Source of the DNA: an uncultured beta proteobacterium | Lineage (GTDB): Bacteria; Pseudomonadota; Gammaproteobacteria; Burkholderiales; Burkholderiaceae_B | DNA length: 6,045 nucleotides | Direction of reading: 5' to 3' | NCBI GenBank assembly: GCA_903929925.1 | Contig: CAIYWO010000014.1 | Span: 1-6,045, forward strand | In this document: piece after piece, positions 1-6,045 of the stretch | Position numbering within the stretch: position 1 is the stretch's first letter | How the letters are laid out: the number at the start of each line of letters is the position of its first letter | Notes under the pieces: model-generated | The model's input: the letters and a program-made list of their open reading frames with translations, nothing else | Databases searched by the model: none | What the model was told of the DNA's origin: nothing | Made by a program: the position numbers and the translations under genes

Positions 1-764
1 CCTGCCTCGATGGCGTGCCCAAAGGTGTGGCCAAGATTCAAAATCGCACGCAAACCTGTCTCGCGCTCATCTTTTGAGACAACCCAAGCTTTGTATTCAC
101 ACGAACGACGAATCGCCTCGGCCAGCAGAACAGGATCGCGCGCACGCAGGCCCGCTACGTTTGTTTCACACCAGGCAAAAAATTCTGCATCCAGGATGAG
201 GCCGTACTTGATGACTTCAGCCAAGCCCGCTGACATTTCACGATCTGGCAAGGTGTTGAGTACATCGGTGTCGATCTCGACGGCGATCGGCTGATAAAAC
301 GCACCGATCATATTTTTGCCAAGCGGATGGTTGACCGCCGTCTTGCCACCCACCGAGGAATCTACCTGCGACAATAAGGTCGTTGGCACCTGAACAAAGC
401 GCACACCGCGCATGTAGACCGCTGCAGCAAAGCCAGCCATATCACCGATGACACCGCCACCCAGGGCGACGATAACGGCGCGGCGATCAAGCTGCGCACC
501 CAGCATGGCATCAAAAATCAGATTCAATGTTTCCCAGCTTTTGTGGGCCTCACCATCGGGCAACACAATCGGCACGATGCGTTTGCCCGTGGCCGATAAA
601 ACCTTCGTCACCCGCTCACCCATCAAACCCTGAATCACAGGGTTAGTGACTAGCGCGATAGTGGTGGCGTCGGCGGGGATTGATTGCGCCAGGGCATCGA
701 GTCGCCCGCTCGCAATGTGAATTGGATATTGTCCGCCCGGAGTGGCGACGGTTACGGTGTGCAT
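1..764 (-). CDS. aroB: 3-dehydroquinate synthase AroB, 3' end cut by window edge
   Basis: AroB is a cytoplasmic, NAD- and metal-dependent enzyme that converts DAHP to 3-dehydroquinate, the second step of the shikimate pathway. My reverse-strand reading from the ATG at 764-762 is open for 254 codons to the window edge, against about 360 residues in the family, so roughly the last 100 residues are outside. Visible motifs are the NAD-binding ALGGGVIGDMAGF (residues 100-112), the loop VPTTLLSQVDSSVGGKTAVN (126-145) with K141 and N145, GLAEVIKYG (180-188) with metal ligand E183, DERETGLR (232-239), and NLGHTFGHAIE (243-253) with metal ligand H246. The third metal-binding histidine expected from the E. 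coli enzyme lies beyond the edge. The start overlaps the end of aroK by 13 bp, and only a weak GAGA precedes it, so translation is probably coupled to aroK. No frameshift or missing key residue is seen. Confidence 0.97.
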   Translation of the reverse strand, partial: MHTVTVATPGGQYPIHIASGRLDALAQSIPADATTIALVTNPVIQGLMGERVTKVLSATGKRIVPIVLPDGEAHKSWETLNLIFDAMLGAQLDRRAVIVALGGGVIGDMAGFAAAVYMRGVRFVQVPTTLLSQVDSSVGGKTAVNHPLGKNMIGAFYQPIAVEIDTDVLNTLPDREMSAGLAEVIKYGLILDAEFFAWCETNVAGLRARDPVLLAEAIRRSCEYKAWVVSKDERETGLRAILNLGHTFGHAIEA

Positions 765-1483
765 GGTTTGTTCTCAGCAGAGGGGGTCTCAGTATGATGA
801 CTCGCCGCAAAATCGGCTCGCATGTTCTCTGAGGAATTGGCAGGCCGGCTTTGCGCGGAGCGGTCAATGGGTTTGTCGAGCTGTTTGAGTCGGTCAACAA
901 TCTGAAGCACCAGCTGCCCGACCGACATCGTGCCAGTGTCGACTGTCAGATCAGCGACCTCCTGGTACAGAGGCTCGCGTGCTTCGAGCAAAGACCGCAA
1001 GGTTCCCTTGGGGTCGGGGGTCGCGAGCAAGGGTCGGTTGCGATCCCGGCTCGTTCGCCGAAAGAGCTCGTCCACACTGGCACGCAGGTAGACAACTAGC
1101 CCTCGGGTGCGCAAGGCGCTGCGGTTTTCAGCGGCAATGACTGCGCCGCCCCCCGTTGCCAGGACGATATCAGGTCTAACCGTACAGTCATCCAGCACCT
1201 GACACTCACGTTTACGGAACCCTTTTTCACCTTCGATCTCAAAGATCACAGGGATACGGACACCACAACGGGCTTCTAACTCATGATCCAGATCGAGAAA
1301 ATCACGACGCAAGGCTCGGGCAAGTGCTTTGCCAATCGTGGTTTTACCCGCCCCCATCATTCCAACCAGGAAGATCGGCGTGTCGTGGCCCAGGGTGCGA
1401 GCAGGCAGCTCTGGCACAACGCTGTCAGCAGACGCGTGGGGCTCGCCGTCTTGGGACGACTCTGGGAGGGGTTCGTGACTCAT
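752..1483 (-). CDS. aroK: Shikimate kinase AroK
   Basis: AroK phosphorylates shikimate with ATP to give shikimate 3-phosphate in the cytoplasm, the fifth shikimate-pathway step. The product is 243 residues from the ATG at 1483-1481. The Walker A loop GMMGAGKTT is at 41-49. Shikimate-contacting residues by family analogy are D66 in DLDHE, R90 in GFRKRE, the GGG at 111-113 in LATGGGAV, and R169 in AREPLY. The lid region RTSRDRNRPLL (143-153) carries R150. The protein is longer than the usual 170-210 residues: about 35 residues precede the kinase core, and a polar tail of about 40 residues (203-243) runs into aroB. The frame stays open upstream to 1726, but that part lies antisense inside ponA and has no family similarity, so the start at 1483 is preferred. 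No strong Shine-Dalgarno sequence precedes it. The order aroK-aroB is the normal proteobacterial one. The kinase call is very secure; the exact start is less so. Confidence 0.95.
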   Translation of the reverse strand: MSHEPLPESSQDGEPHASADSVVPELPARTLGHDTPIFLVGMMGAGKTTIGKALARALRRDFLDLDHELEARCGVRIPVIFEIEGEKGFRKRECQVLDDCTVRPDIVLATGGGAVIAAENRSALRTRGLVVYLRASVDELFRRTSRDRNRPLLATPDPKGTLRSLLEAREPLYQEVADLTVDTGTMSVGQLVLQIVDRLKQLDKPIDRSAQSRPANSSENMRADFAASHHTETPSAENKPCTP

Positions 1484-1562
1484 AACAACATTATCCCATT
1501 GACCGTCCCGAGACACCAATAGGTTGGGGCAAACCGCCGCAAAACCTTTAAAATTGCAAGCA
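1484..1562. promoter_or_regulatory. Divergent aroK/ponA intergenic region
   Basis: These 79 bases separate the divergent starts of aroK and ponA, so both promoters probably lie here or just inside the opposing gene. On the plus strand, TTGACC at 1499-1504 is a good -35 match, but nothing at normal spacing is better than TAGGTT (1520-1525, 15-bp spacer). Alternatively TTGGGG (1524-1529) stands 17 bp before the AT-rich TTTAAA (1547-1552), which would place the ponA transcript start only a few bases before its ATG. No operator-like repeat was recognised, and there is no room for another gene. Confidence 0.4.
1490..1519 (-). promoter_or_regulatory. Candidate aroK promoter (-35 and -10 elements)
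   Basis: On the minus strand, GATAAT (1495-1490) matches the sigma-70 -10 consensus at five of six positions. It sits 18 bp downstream of TTGGTG (1519-1514), a weaker -35 match. Only six bases separate GATAAT from the aroK ATG, so transcription would begin at or next to the start codon and the message would be leaderless or nearly so. This agrees with the missing Shine-Dalgarno sequence but is inferred from sequence only. Confidence 0.35.
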
Positions 1563-3977
1563 ATGAGCAAATCCAACCCCCCCCGCGATGACGACGACCT
1601 GCCAGACGAGAAGCCTAAAGGCTCGTTTCTGGTGCGGTTCCTTCTGAAACTATCGATTTTGTCGGCTGGTCTGGCATTGTGCGGTGCCCTGCTGTTTGGC
1701 ATGGCAATGGCACTGGCCTGGCCCAACCTGCCAGACTTGAATGCGATGACGGACTATCGTCCACGCGTCCCGCTGCGCATCTTCACCTCTGACAAAGTCA
1801 TGATCGGTGAGTTCGGCGAAGAGCGCCGCAACGTGCTGCGCTTTAACGAGATCCCAGACATCATGAAATCAGCCGTGTTATCGGCCGAAGATGACCGCTT
1901 TTATCAGCACGGCGGGATTGATTGGACTGGTGTCGTGCGCGCGGGTCTAACCAACCTGATCTCGATGCAGAAATCGCAAGGCGCCAGCACCATCACGATG
2001 CAGGTCGCACGTAACTTCTATCTTTCGTCAGAAAAGACCTACTCCCGTAAGTTTTACGAGCTGCTGCTGACCTTCAAGATCGAAGCCAGTCTGTCGAAAG
2101 ATCAGATCCTTGAGCTCTATCTGAACCAGATTTATCTGGGACACCGCGCCTACGGCTTTGCGGCGGCATCACGTACTTATTTAGGTAAATCGCTGTCTGA
2201 GATTACGCCTGCCGATGCAGCGCTGCTGGCTGGGATTCCCAAAGCACCGTCGCGCTTTAACCCCATCGCTAACAAGCCACGCGCCGTACAGCGCCAGCGC
2301 TATGTGCTGGGTCGTATGCATTCACTGGGCTACCTGACCGAAGCAGAATACAAAGCGGCACTTGCGCAACCGGTCATCATCAAGTCTGCCGAGGGCACTC
2401 CTGCAGGGGGTTACGCGGTGCATGGTGAATACGCCGCTGAACTCGCACGTCAGTTGATGATTAGTGTGTACCCAGACAACGTGTATTCACGCGGGCTCAA
2501 TGTGTACACAACGATTCACTCAAAGGACCAAGAGTGGGCCTATCAGTCGTTGCGTGAAGGTGTGCTCGACTACACCCGTCGTGCGCCTTACCCAGGCCCC
2601 GAGGCACAACTGACGTTGCCAGCTGGTCTAGAAAAAGATCCTGCAAAGTTTGATGAATTTTTAGATGGCGTATTTGATAAGCATCAAGATCGCACCGAGA
2701 TGCTGGTGGGTGTGGTGTTATCGGTTGCGCCCAATGAAATCAAAGTGGCGCGCAGTGCCAGCGAAATCATCACGGTGAACGACAAACGCGCGCTTGGCGT
2801 GATTGCACGTGCGTTAAACCCCAAAGCACCTGCAAATTTAAAAATTCAGCGTGGCTCTGTGGTGTACATACACAAAGCACCTGAGTACTGGGAAATCCTC
2901 AATCTGCCAACCGTGCAAGCAGCCTTTGTCTCAATGACGCCGCAAGACGGCGCGCTGCGTGCGATGGTTGGGGGTTTTGACTTCTATCACGGCAACTTCA
3001 ACCGCGTGACACAAGCGTGGCGCCAACCAGGCTCTGCGTTTAAGCCCTTCATTTATGCCGCGTCACTTGAGCGCGGCTTGACTCCCGGGACGTTGATTTC
3101 AGATCAGCCCTTTGAATTGACCGCAGCACAAACAGGATCTGGTAAAGCATGGACGCCCAAGAACTACGGTGACCAATATGACCAGATGCTGACCATGCGT
3201 GAAGCCATCGCACGATCCAAGAACATGGTGTCAATCCGTATCTTGCAATCGATCGGGCCGCAATACGCACAAGAATATGTCGCGCGCTTTGGCTTTGATA
3301 AGTCACGCCATGCGCCGGTATTGCCGATGGCCTTGGGCTCGGGCTCAGTCACACCCATGCAGCTGGCTGCCGGGTTTTCCGTCTTTGCCAACGGCGGCTA
3401 CCGTGTGACCCCTTTCCTGATTGATCATGTCACGGATGCAAACGGTCAGACCCTGATGCGCGCCAAGCCTGTGATTGCGGGGGATTCGGCAGCCCGCGCC
3501 ATTGATGCCCGGACGGCTTACGTCATGGACGACATGCTGCGCGGGGTAGCAACCTCTGGCACAGCGGCACGCTCACGTCAGGTGCTCAAGCGTGGCGATT
3601 TGGCCGGCAAGACCGGCACGACCAACGATTCAGTTGATGCCTGGTTTGCGGGTTATACGCCTCAACTAGTTGGTGTGGCATGGCTCGGCTACGACCAGCC
3701 AAAATCTCTGGGTTCGCGTGAAACCGGGGGCGGAGCTTCTCTGCCCATCTGGATGGGCTACATGCAAAATGCACTTAAGAGCTTCCCAGAACAAAAGCGC
3801 GGCCCGCTTCCGGACGGCTTGATTTCCGAAGGCGGAAATCTGTATTTCAAAGAATTCCCGCCAGCAGATGCGGTCAAACGCCTGGGAGACCCAAACCAGG
3901 ACACGCTAGGCGACTTTTTGAATAATATGGGTGGCAATCAGGGCGGCTCGGGCCGGCGTCCCGACCCGGGTGGCTAA
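1563..3977 (+). CDS. ponA: Penicillin-binding protein 1A (class A PBP, transglycosylase/transpeptidase)
   Basis: This is a bifunctional, inner-membrane-anchored peptidoglycan synthase that polymerises glycan strands from lipid II and cross-links their peptides in the periplasm. The product is 804 residues from the ATG at 1563. It has an acidic cytoplasmic N-terminus, one membrane segment at about 22-53, a GT51 transglycosylase domain at about 75-255 with EDDRFYQHGGID (109-120, catalytic E109) and GASTITMQVARNFYL from 140, an OB-like insert at about 350-430, and a transpeptidase domain at about 450-760. The transpeptidase motifs are all intact: SAFK with nucleophile S491, SKN at 552-554, and KTGTT from K683. 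The tail is Gly-rich (NNMGGNQGGSG). A TTG at 1524 in the same frame would add 13 residues (MGQTAAKPLKLQA); the ATG was chosen because the added stretch looks non-conserved, although neither start has a clear ribosome-binding site. Codons 5-8 contain a run of eight C. It is divergent from aroK and convergent with cyaY. Many relatives encode mrcA/ponA at this locus. Confidence 0.97.
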   Translation: MSKSNPPRDDDDLPDEKPKGSFLVRFLLKLSILSAGLALCGALLFGMAMALAWPNLPDLNAMTDYRPRVPLRIFTSDKVMIGEFGEERRNVLRFNEIPDIMKSAVLSAEDDRFYQHGGIDWTGVVRAGLTNLISMQKSQGASTITMQVARNFYLSSEKTYSRKFYELLLTFKIEASLSKDQILELYLNQIYLGHRAYGFAAASRTYLGKSLSEITPADAALLAGIPKAPSRFNPIANKPRAVQRQRYVLGRMHSLGYLTEAEYKAALAQPVIIKSAEGTPAGGYAVHGEYAAELARQLMISVYPDNVYSRGLNVYTTIHSKDQEWAYQSLREGVLDYTRRAPYPGPEAQLTLPAGLEKDPAKFDEFLDGVFDKHQDRTEMLVGVVLSVAPNEIKVARSASEIITVNDKRALGVIARALNPKAPANLKIQRGSVVYIHKAPEYWEILNLPTVQAAFVSMTPQDGALRAMVGGFDFYHGNFNRVTQAWRQPGSAFKPFIYAASLERGLTPGTLISDQPFELTAAQTGSGKAWTPKNYGDQYDQMLTMREAIARSKNMVSIRILQSIGPQYAQEYVARFGFDKSRHAPVLPMALGSGSVTPMQLAAGFSVFANGGYRVTPFLIDHVTDANGQTLMRAKPVIAGDSAARAIDARTAYVMDDMLRGVATSGTAARSRQVLKRGDLAGKTGTTNDSVDAWFAGYTPQLVGVAWLGYDQPKSLGSRETGGGASLPIWMGYMQNALKSFPEQKRGPLPDGLISEGGNLYFKEFPPADAVKRLGDPNQDTLGDFLNNMGGNQGGSGRRPDPGG

Positions 3978-3988
3978 CCCGTCAGGGC
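3978..3988. other. Convergent ponA/cyaY gap without a clear terminator
   Basis: Only 11 bases lie between the stop codons of the convergent ponA and cyaY genes. The sequence has short complementary G and C runs (such as GGGT and ACCC around the ponA stop, 3968-3980) but no stable stem followed by a T run in either direction. Transcripts from the two genes may therefore overlap at their 3' ends, or end by Rho. Confidence 0.5.
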
Positions 3989-4318
3989 TTACAGCTCGAC
4001 GGTAAGCGTCTTGCCGGTTGCCTCGGAGCATATATTCGACAATGTCTGATGCAGGTCCGTGCCACCCCGGGTATCTTTCCAGTGGCTGCCATCAAAACGG
4101 TAGTGAAAACCACCGCTGCGGGCGGCGAGCCACATTTCATGGAGAGGCGCCTGACTGTTGATCACGATCTGGTGGCCGTTTTCAAAAATCAGGTTCAAAA
4201 CGTTGCCGTTTCGCTTCGTTTCCACATCTAGATCAAGCTTTTCGAACCAGTGGTCCGCTTGGGCTTCTATTGCATCTAGAATGGCAGTTGCGCGTGTATG
4301 AAATTCTGTATCGTTCAT
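3989..4318 (-). CDS. cyaY: Frataxin-family iron-sulfur assembly protein CyaY
   Basis: CyaY is the bacterial frataxin, a small cytoplasmic protein that binds iron and the cysteine desulfurase IscS and modulates iron-sulfur cluster assembly. The product is 109 residues, close to the 106 of E. coli. It starts MNDTEFH, nearly as in E. coli (MNDSEFH). The first helix carries acidic residues (D3, E5, D15, E18), and acidic residues continue at E26, D29, D31 and E33. The family signature follows: LIFENGHQIVINSQAPLHEMWLAARSGGFHYRFDGSHW (about 48-85). The ATG at 4318-4316 is preferred because GAGG lies nine bases upstream; an in-frame GTG at 4333 would add only five residues. It is convergent with ponA and divergent from lptM with a 32-bp gap, so its promoter must lie partly within the opposing gene. 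Adjacency to lptM is conserved in gammaproteobacteria too. Confidence 0.96.
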   Translation of the reverse strand: MNDTEFHTRATAILDAIEAQADHWFEKLDLDVETKRNGNVLNLIFENGHQIVINSQAPLHEMWLAARSGGFHYRFDGSHWKDTRGGTDLHQTLSNICSEATGKTLTVEL

Positions 4319-4337
4319 AATCCTTGTCCTCACATTT

Positions 4338-4344
4338 GAGGGAG
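4338..4344 (+). promoter_or_regulatory. Shine-Dalgarno sequence deciding the lptM start
   Basis: GAGGGAG at 4338-4344 is a strong ribosome-binding site six bases before the GTG at 4351. It settles the start of lptM at GTG 4351 rather than the in-frame TTG at 4324, which has no such site and would overlap the cyaY start region. Confidence 0.8.
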
Positions 4345-4350
4345 CCAGCA

Positions 4351-4590
4351 GTGATCCGCAAAACCGACAGACCGCGACATGCCCGCATTGTAGCGATGCT
4401 TACCCTCTCAGCTTGGGTGGCAGGTTGCGGTTTTAAAGGTCCGCTTTATATGCCGGCCAAGCCTGCGGAGGTTCGCCCCTATGTCAGCCAGGAGTCGATG
4501 TACGGTATGCCGCCTGACGAAAACAATTCGGTCATCCCGTTCTTTGACGAGGATCTTATCCTGACGCCAGCTCCGGTGGTGATCGAATAA
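4351..4590 (+). CDS. lptM: LPS translocon maturation lipoprotein LptM (YifL family)
   Basis: LptM is a small outer-membrane lipoprotein that, in E. coli, binds the LptDE translocon and promotes correct disulfide formation in LptD. The product is 79 residues from the GTG at 4351. A basic N-terminus (MIRKTDRPRHAR) leads into a hydrophobic stretch (13-24) and a lipobox VAGC with lipidated Cys26. Directly after it comes GFKGPLYMP, matching the family hallmark CG-K-GPLY-P seen in YifL. The rest is a short, acidic, probably disordered tail (PPDENNSVIPFFDEDL) ending at E79. Asp is absent at position +2 after the cysteine, consistent with sorting to the outer membrane. It lies 32 bp from divergent cyaY and 81 bp upstream of lysA, probably in one transcript with lysA. 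E. coli has the similar order cyaY / lptM-dapF. Family membership is secure from the motif; the function is transferred from E. coli. Confidence 0.9.
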   Translation: MIRKTDRPRHARIVAMLTLSAWVAGCGFKGPLYMPAKPAEVRPYVSQESMYGMPPDENNSVIPFFDEDLILTPAPVVIE

Positions 4591-4630
4591 CGCTCTGTCA
4601 CTCTCTCAATTTCTGATGCCTGTATTGTGC

Positions 4631-4647
4631 TTCAGAACGTTCGTGAA
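4631..4647. repeat. Imperfect inverted repeat upstream of lysA
   Basis: The arms are TTCAGAAC (4631-4638) and GTTC plus TGAA (4639-4642 and 4644-4647), interrupted by one unpaired G at 4643. The core GAACGTTC is a perfect 8-bp palindrome. It lies 25 bases before the lysA ATG in the lptM-lysA gap. It could be an operator for a dimeric regulator, but I match it to no known site and a chance palindrome is possible. Confidence 0.3.
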
Positions 4648-4671
4648 CCCTTCAATACCCATAGCCTCAAC

Positions 4672-5979
4672 ATGACTGCTCCCGGATCAAACACCTCAAC
4701 CGCAGCTCTTGCTACCCCTGCTGGTTCACCCTTTTTTAGTTATCGCAACGGCTCCTTACACGCCGAAGGCGTTTCGCTTTCAGAACTGGGGCGTGCACTA
4801 GGTACGCCGCTATATGTTTACTCCAGAGCTGCCCTGGCAGCAGCCTGGGCATCCTATCAAGAAGCTATTGGCGCACATCACGTCTTGGTTTGCTATGGGA
4901 TGAAGGCCAACTCAAACCTTGCTGTCCTAAAAGAGTTTGCGCGGCTTGGTAGTGGTTTTGACATTGTTTCGGGTGGCGAATTAGCACGCGTGTTGGCCGC
5001 TGGAGCCGACCCTGCAAAGGTTGTGTTTTCTGGTGTCGGGAAGCAAGCGTGGGAAATGCGTGCGGCACTGGACGCTGGCGTGAAGTGTTTTAACGTGGAG
5101 TCTGTTCCCGAACTCAAGCGCCTATCGCAGGTAGCTTCTGAGATGGGCAAGACAGCGTCCGTGTCCTTACGCGTGAATCCTGATGTCGATGCACAAACAC
5201 ATCCCTATATTTCAACGGGCCTGAAAGAAAACAAGTTTGGCATCGCGATTGAAGAAGCTCCGGCTGCGTATCAGCTGGCTGCTTCTCTTCCAGGAATCTC
5301 TGTGGTGGGTGTTGACTGCCACATTGGCTCGCAGATCACTGAGGTCGCACCCTACCTGGATGCGTTGGACAAACTGTTGAAGTTGATCGATCAGCTGACC
5401 AAGCTTGGCATCACACTCAAGCATCTAGACCTGGGTGGCGGGCTGGGTATTCGTTACGACGATGAAACCCCTCTCGCGCCCAAAGTGCTACTCGACAAAG
5501 TCTTTGCGCAGTTAAAGGCGCGTGGCTATGACGGACTTGAGCTTGTGCTCGAGCCAGGACGCTCACTTGTCGGTAACGCGGGCGTCTTGCTCACGACGGT
5601 CCAATATCTGAAGCATACGGAAGCCCGTAATTTTGCGATTGTCGATGCGGCAATGAATGATTTGATGCGGCCTGCACTCTACGAAGCGTGGCATGGCGTT
5701 TTACCAGTCGAGCCGCGCACCAATGCCAGCACGCTCTATGACGTAGTTGGACCCGTTTGTGAAAGCGCAGACTGGTTAGCACGTGCACGGCAACTCGCAC
5801 TAAATGAAGGCGATGTGCTGGCAATTGAATCAGCTGGGGCATACGGCTTTGTGATGGCCGGGAGCTACAACAGTCGTCCGCGCGCAGCAGAGGTCATGGT
5901 CGATGGCGACAAATACTATGTTGTGCGCCAACGCGAGACCTTTGCTGATCTGATTCGCGGCGAGAGCTTCTTGCCTTAA
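4672..5979 (+). CDS. lysA: Diaminopimelate decarboxylase LysA
   Basis: LysA is a cytoplasmic PLP enzyme of fold type III that decarboxylates meso-2,6-diaminopimelate to L-lysine, the last step of lysine synthesis. The product is 435 residues, near the family's 415-420. The PLP-binding barrel carries K78 in YGMKANSN, HIGSQ (217-221), LDLGGGLG with G255-G257, and EPGRS (294-298). The second domain supplies the PVCESAD motif with C363, which reaches the partner subunit's active site in the homodimer, and Y391 in GAYGFVMAGSYNSRPR. VNPDVD and HPYISTG-KENKFGI are typical proteobacterial LysA sequences. The ATG at 4672 was chosen; an in-frame GTG at 4627 would add 15 residues. Neither has a recognisable ribosome-binding site, and about 20 residues before FFSYRNG are unconserved in either case. 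It follows lptM by 81 bp with no terminator seen between. No lysine riboswitch or divergent lysR is present in the window. Confidence 0.97.
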   Translation: MTAPGSNTSTAALATPAGSPFFSYRNGSLHAEGVSLSELGRALGTPLYVYSRAALAAAWASYQEAIGAHHVLVCYGMKANSNLAVLKEFARLGSGFDIVSGGELARVLAAGADPAKVVFSGVGKQAWEMRAALDAGVKCFNVESVPELKRLSQVASEMGKTASVSLRVNPDVDAQTHPYISTGLKENKFGIAIEEAPAAYQLAASLPGISVVGVDCHIGSQITEVAPYLDALDKLLKLIDQLTKLGITLKHLDLGGGLGIRYDDETPLAPKVLLDKVFAQLKARGYDGLELVLEPGRSLVGNAGVLLTTVQYLKHTEARNFAIVDAAMNDLMRPALYEAWHGVLPVEPRTNASTLYDVVGPVCESADWLARARQLALNEGDVLAIESAGAYGFVMAGSYNSRPRAAEVMVDGDKYYVVRQRETFADLIRGESFLP

Positions 5980-5983
5980 ACGT

Positions 5984-6007
5984 TGCGGTTTTTAAGTCCT
6001 GCGGTTT
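5984..6007 (+). repeat. Direct repeat of TGCGGTTT after lysA
   Basis: TGCGGTTT occurs at 5984-5991 and again at 6000-6007, 16 bases apart. The second copy forms most of the left arm of the hairpin at 5998-6021, and the first could pair with the same right arm (ACCGCA, 6014-6019) through six bases. The two pairings exclude each other. Short repeats of this length also arise by chance. Confidence 0.4.
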
Positions 6008-6021
6008 AACGTGACCGCAGG
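5998..6021 (+). terminator. Perfect hairpin downstream of lysA, possible transcript end
   Basis: CCTGCGGT (5998-6005) and ACCGCAGG (6014-6021) form a perfect 8-bp, GC-rich stem around an 8-base loop, starting 19 bases after the lysA stop. No T run follows it on either strand (TAAGAAAA comes next on plus), so it is not a canonical intrinsic terminator. It may stabilise the 3' end or act with Rho. A T run at 5989-5993 precedes rather than follows it. Confidence 0.45.
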
Positions 6022-6045
6022 TAAGAAAACAGCATCGGCAATGTA

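Noticed and set aside
10..633. Plus-strand open frames at 10-294 and 448-633
   Set aside because: They lie opposite an intact, motif-rich aroB and show no family features of their own.
643..900. Minus-strand 85-residue open frame spanning the aroK/aroB junction
   Set aside because: It is out of frame with both genes, which are intact across this stretch.
1524..1562. TTG at 1524 as the ponA start
   Set aside because: It adds 13 residues without family support and overlaps the likely promoter zone; an ATG follows at 1563. It cannot be wholly excluded.
1484..1726. N-terminal extension of the aroK frame up to 1726
   Set aside because: It is antisense to the start of ponA, shows no shikimate kinase features, and the Arg/Ser-rich composition looks like an opposite-strand shadow.
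4324..4350. TTG at 4324 as the lptM start
   Set aside because: The strong GAGGGAG at 4338-4344 directs initiation to GTG 4351, which gives a normal lipoprotein signal peptide.
4627..4671. GTG at 4627 as the lysA start
   Set aside because: There is no ribosome-binding site, and the 15 added residues are unlike LysA N-termini; the ATG at 4672 is preferred.
4591..4671. Lysine riboswitch ahead of lysA
   Set aside because: The gap is only 81 bases, far shorter than the lysine aptamer, and shows no matching structure.
1..6045. A novel defence, mobile or biosynthetic system
   Set aside because: All the coding space is explained by six well-known housekeeping genes, and no repeats, integrases or transposases were found.

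Overview
This window is an ordinary chromosomal housekeeping segment of a betaproteobacterium. Protein sequence and gene order best fit Burkholderiales, most likely an Alcaligenaceae/Bordetella-like lineage with moderate GC. The evidence is the set aroB-aroK / ponA / cyaY / lptM / lysA, the Gly-rich tail on PonA, and an AroK and LysA that resemble what I recall of Bordetella-type proteins. The genus cannot be fixed without a database search.

Layout. Positions 1-764 (minus strand) hold the N-terminal two thirds of 3-dehydroquinate synthase (aroB), cut by the window edge. Positions 752-1483 (minus) hold shikimate kinase (aroK), whose end overlaps the start of aroB by 13 bp. A 79-bp divergent intergenic region (1484-1562) separates aroK from ponA (1563-3977, plus), a bifunctional class A penicillin-binding protein (PBP1a). 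Convergent to ponA, with an 11-bp gap, is frataxin cyaY (3989-4318, minus). Divergent from cyaY, 32 bp away, is the small LPS-assembly lipoprotein lptM (4351-4590, plus), followed by diaminopimelate decarboxylase lysA (4672-5979, plus). The last 66 bases hold a perfect 8-bp hairpin and no gene.

How the genes relate. AroK and AroB act in the shikimate pathway to chorismate. LysA makes lysine from meso-diaminopimelate, the cross-linking residue of the peptidoglycan that PonA polymerises and cross-links. LptM is an outer-membrane lipoprotein that helps LptD mature. CyaY is an iron-sulfur cluster assembly factor, and its adjacency to lptM is conserved as far as Escherichia coli (cyaY / yifL-dapF).

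I found no mobile element, CRISPR array, tRNA, rRNA or unknown gene system. The points worth a second look are modest: direct aroK/ponA divergence where many betaproteobacteria carry pilMNOPQ, a possible leaderless aroK promoter, an 8-C homopolymer at the start of ponA, an inverted repeat in front of lysA, and a hairpin with an alternative left arm after lysA.
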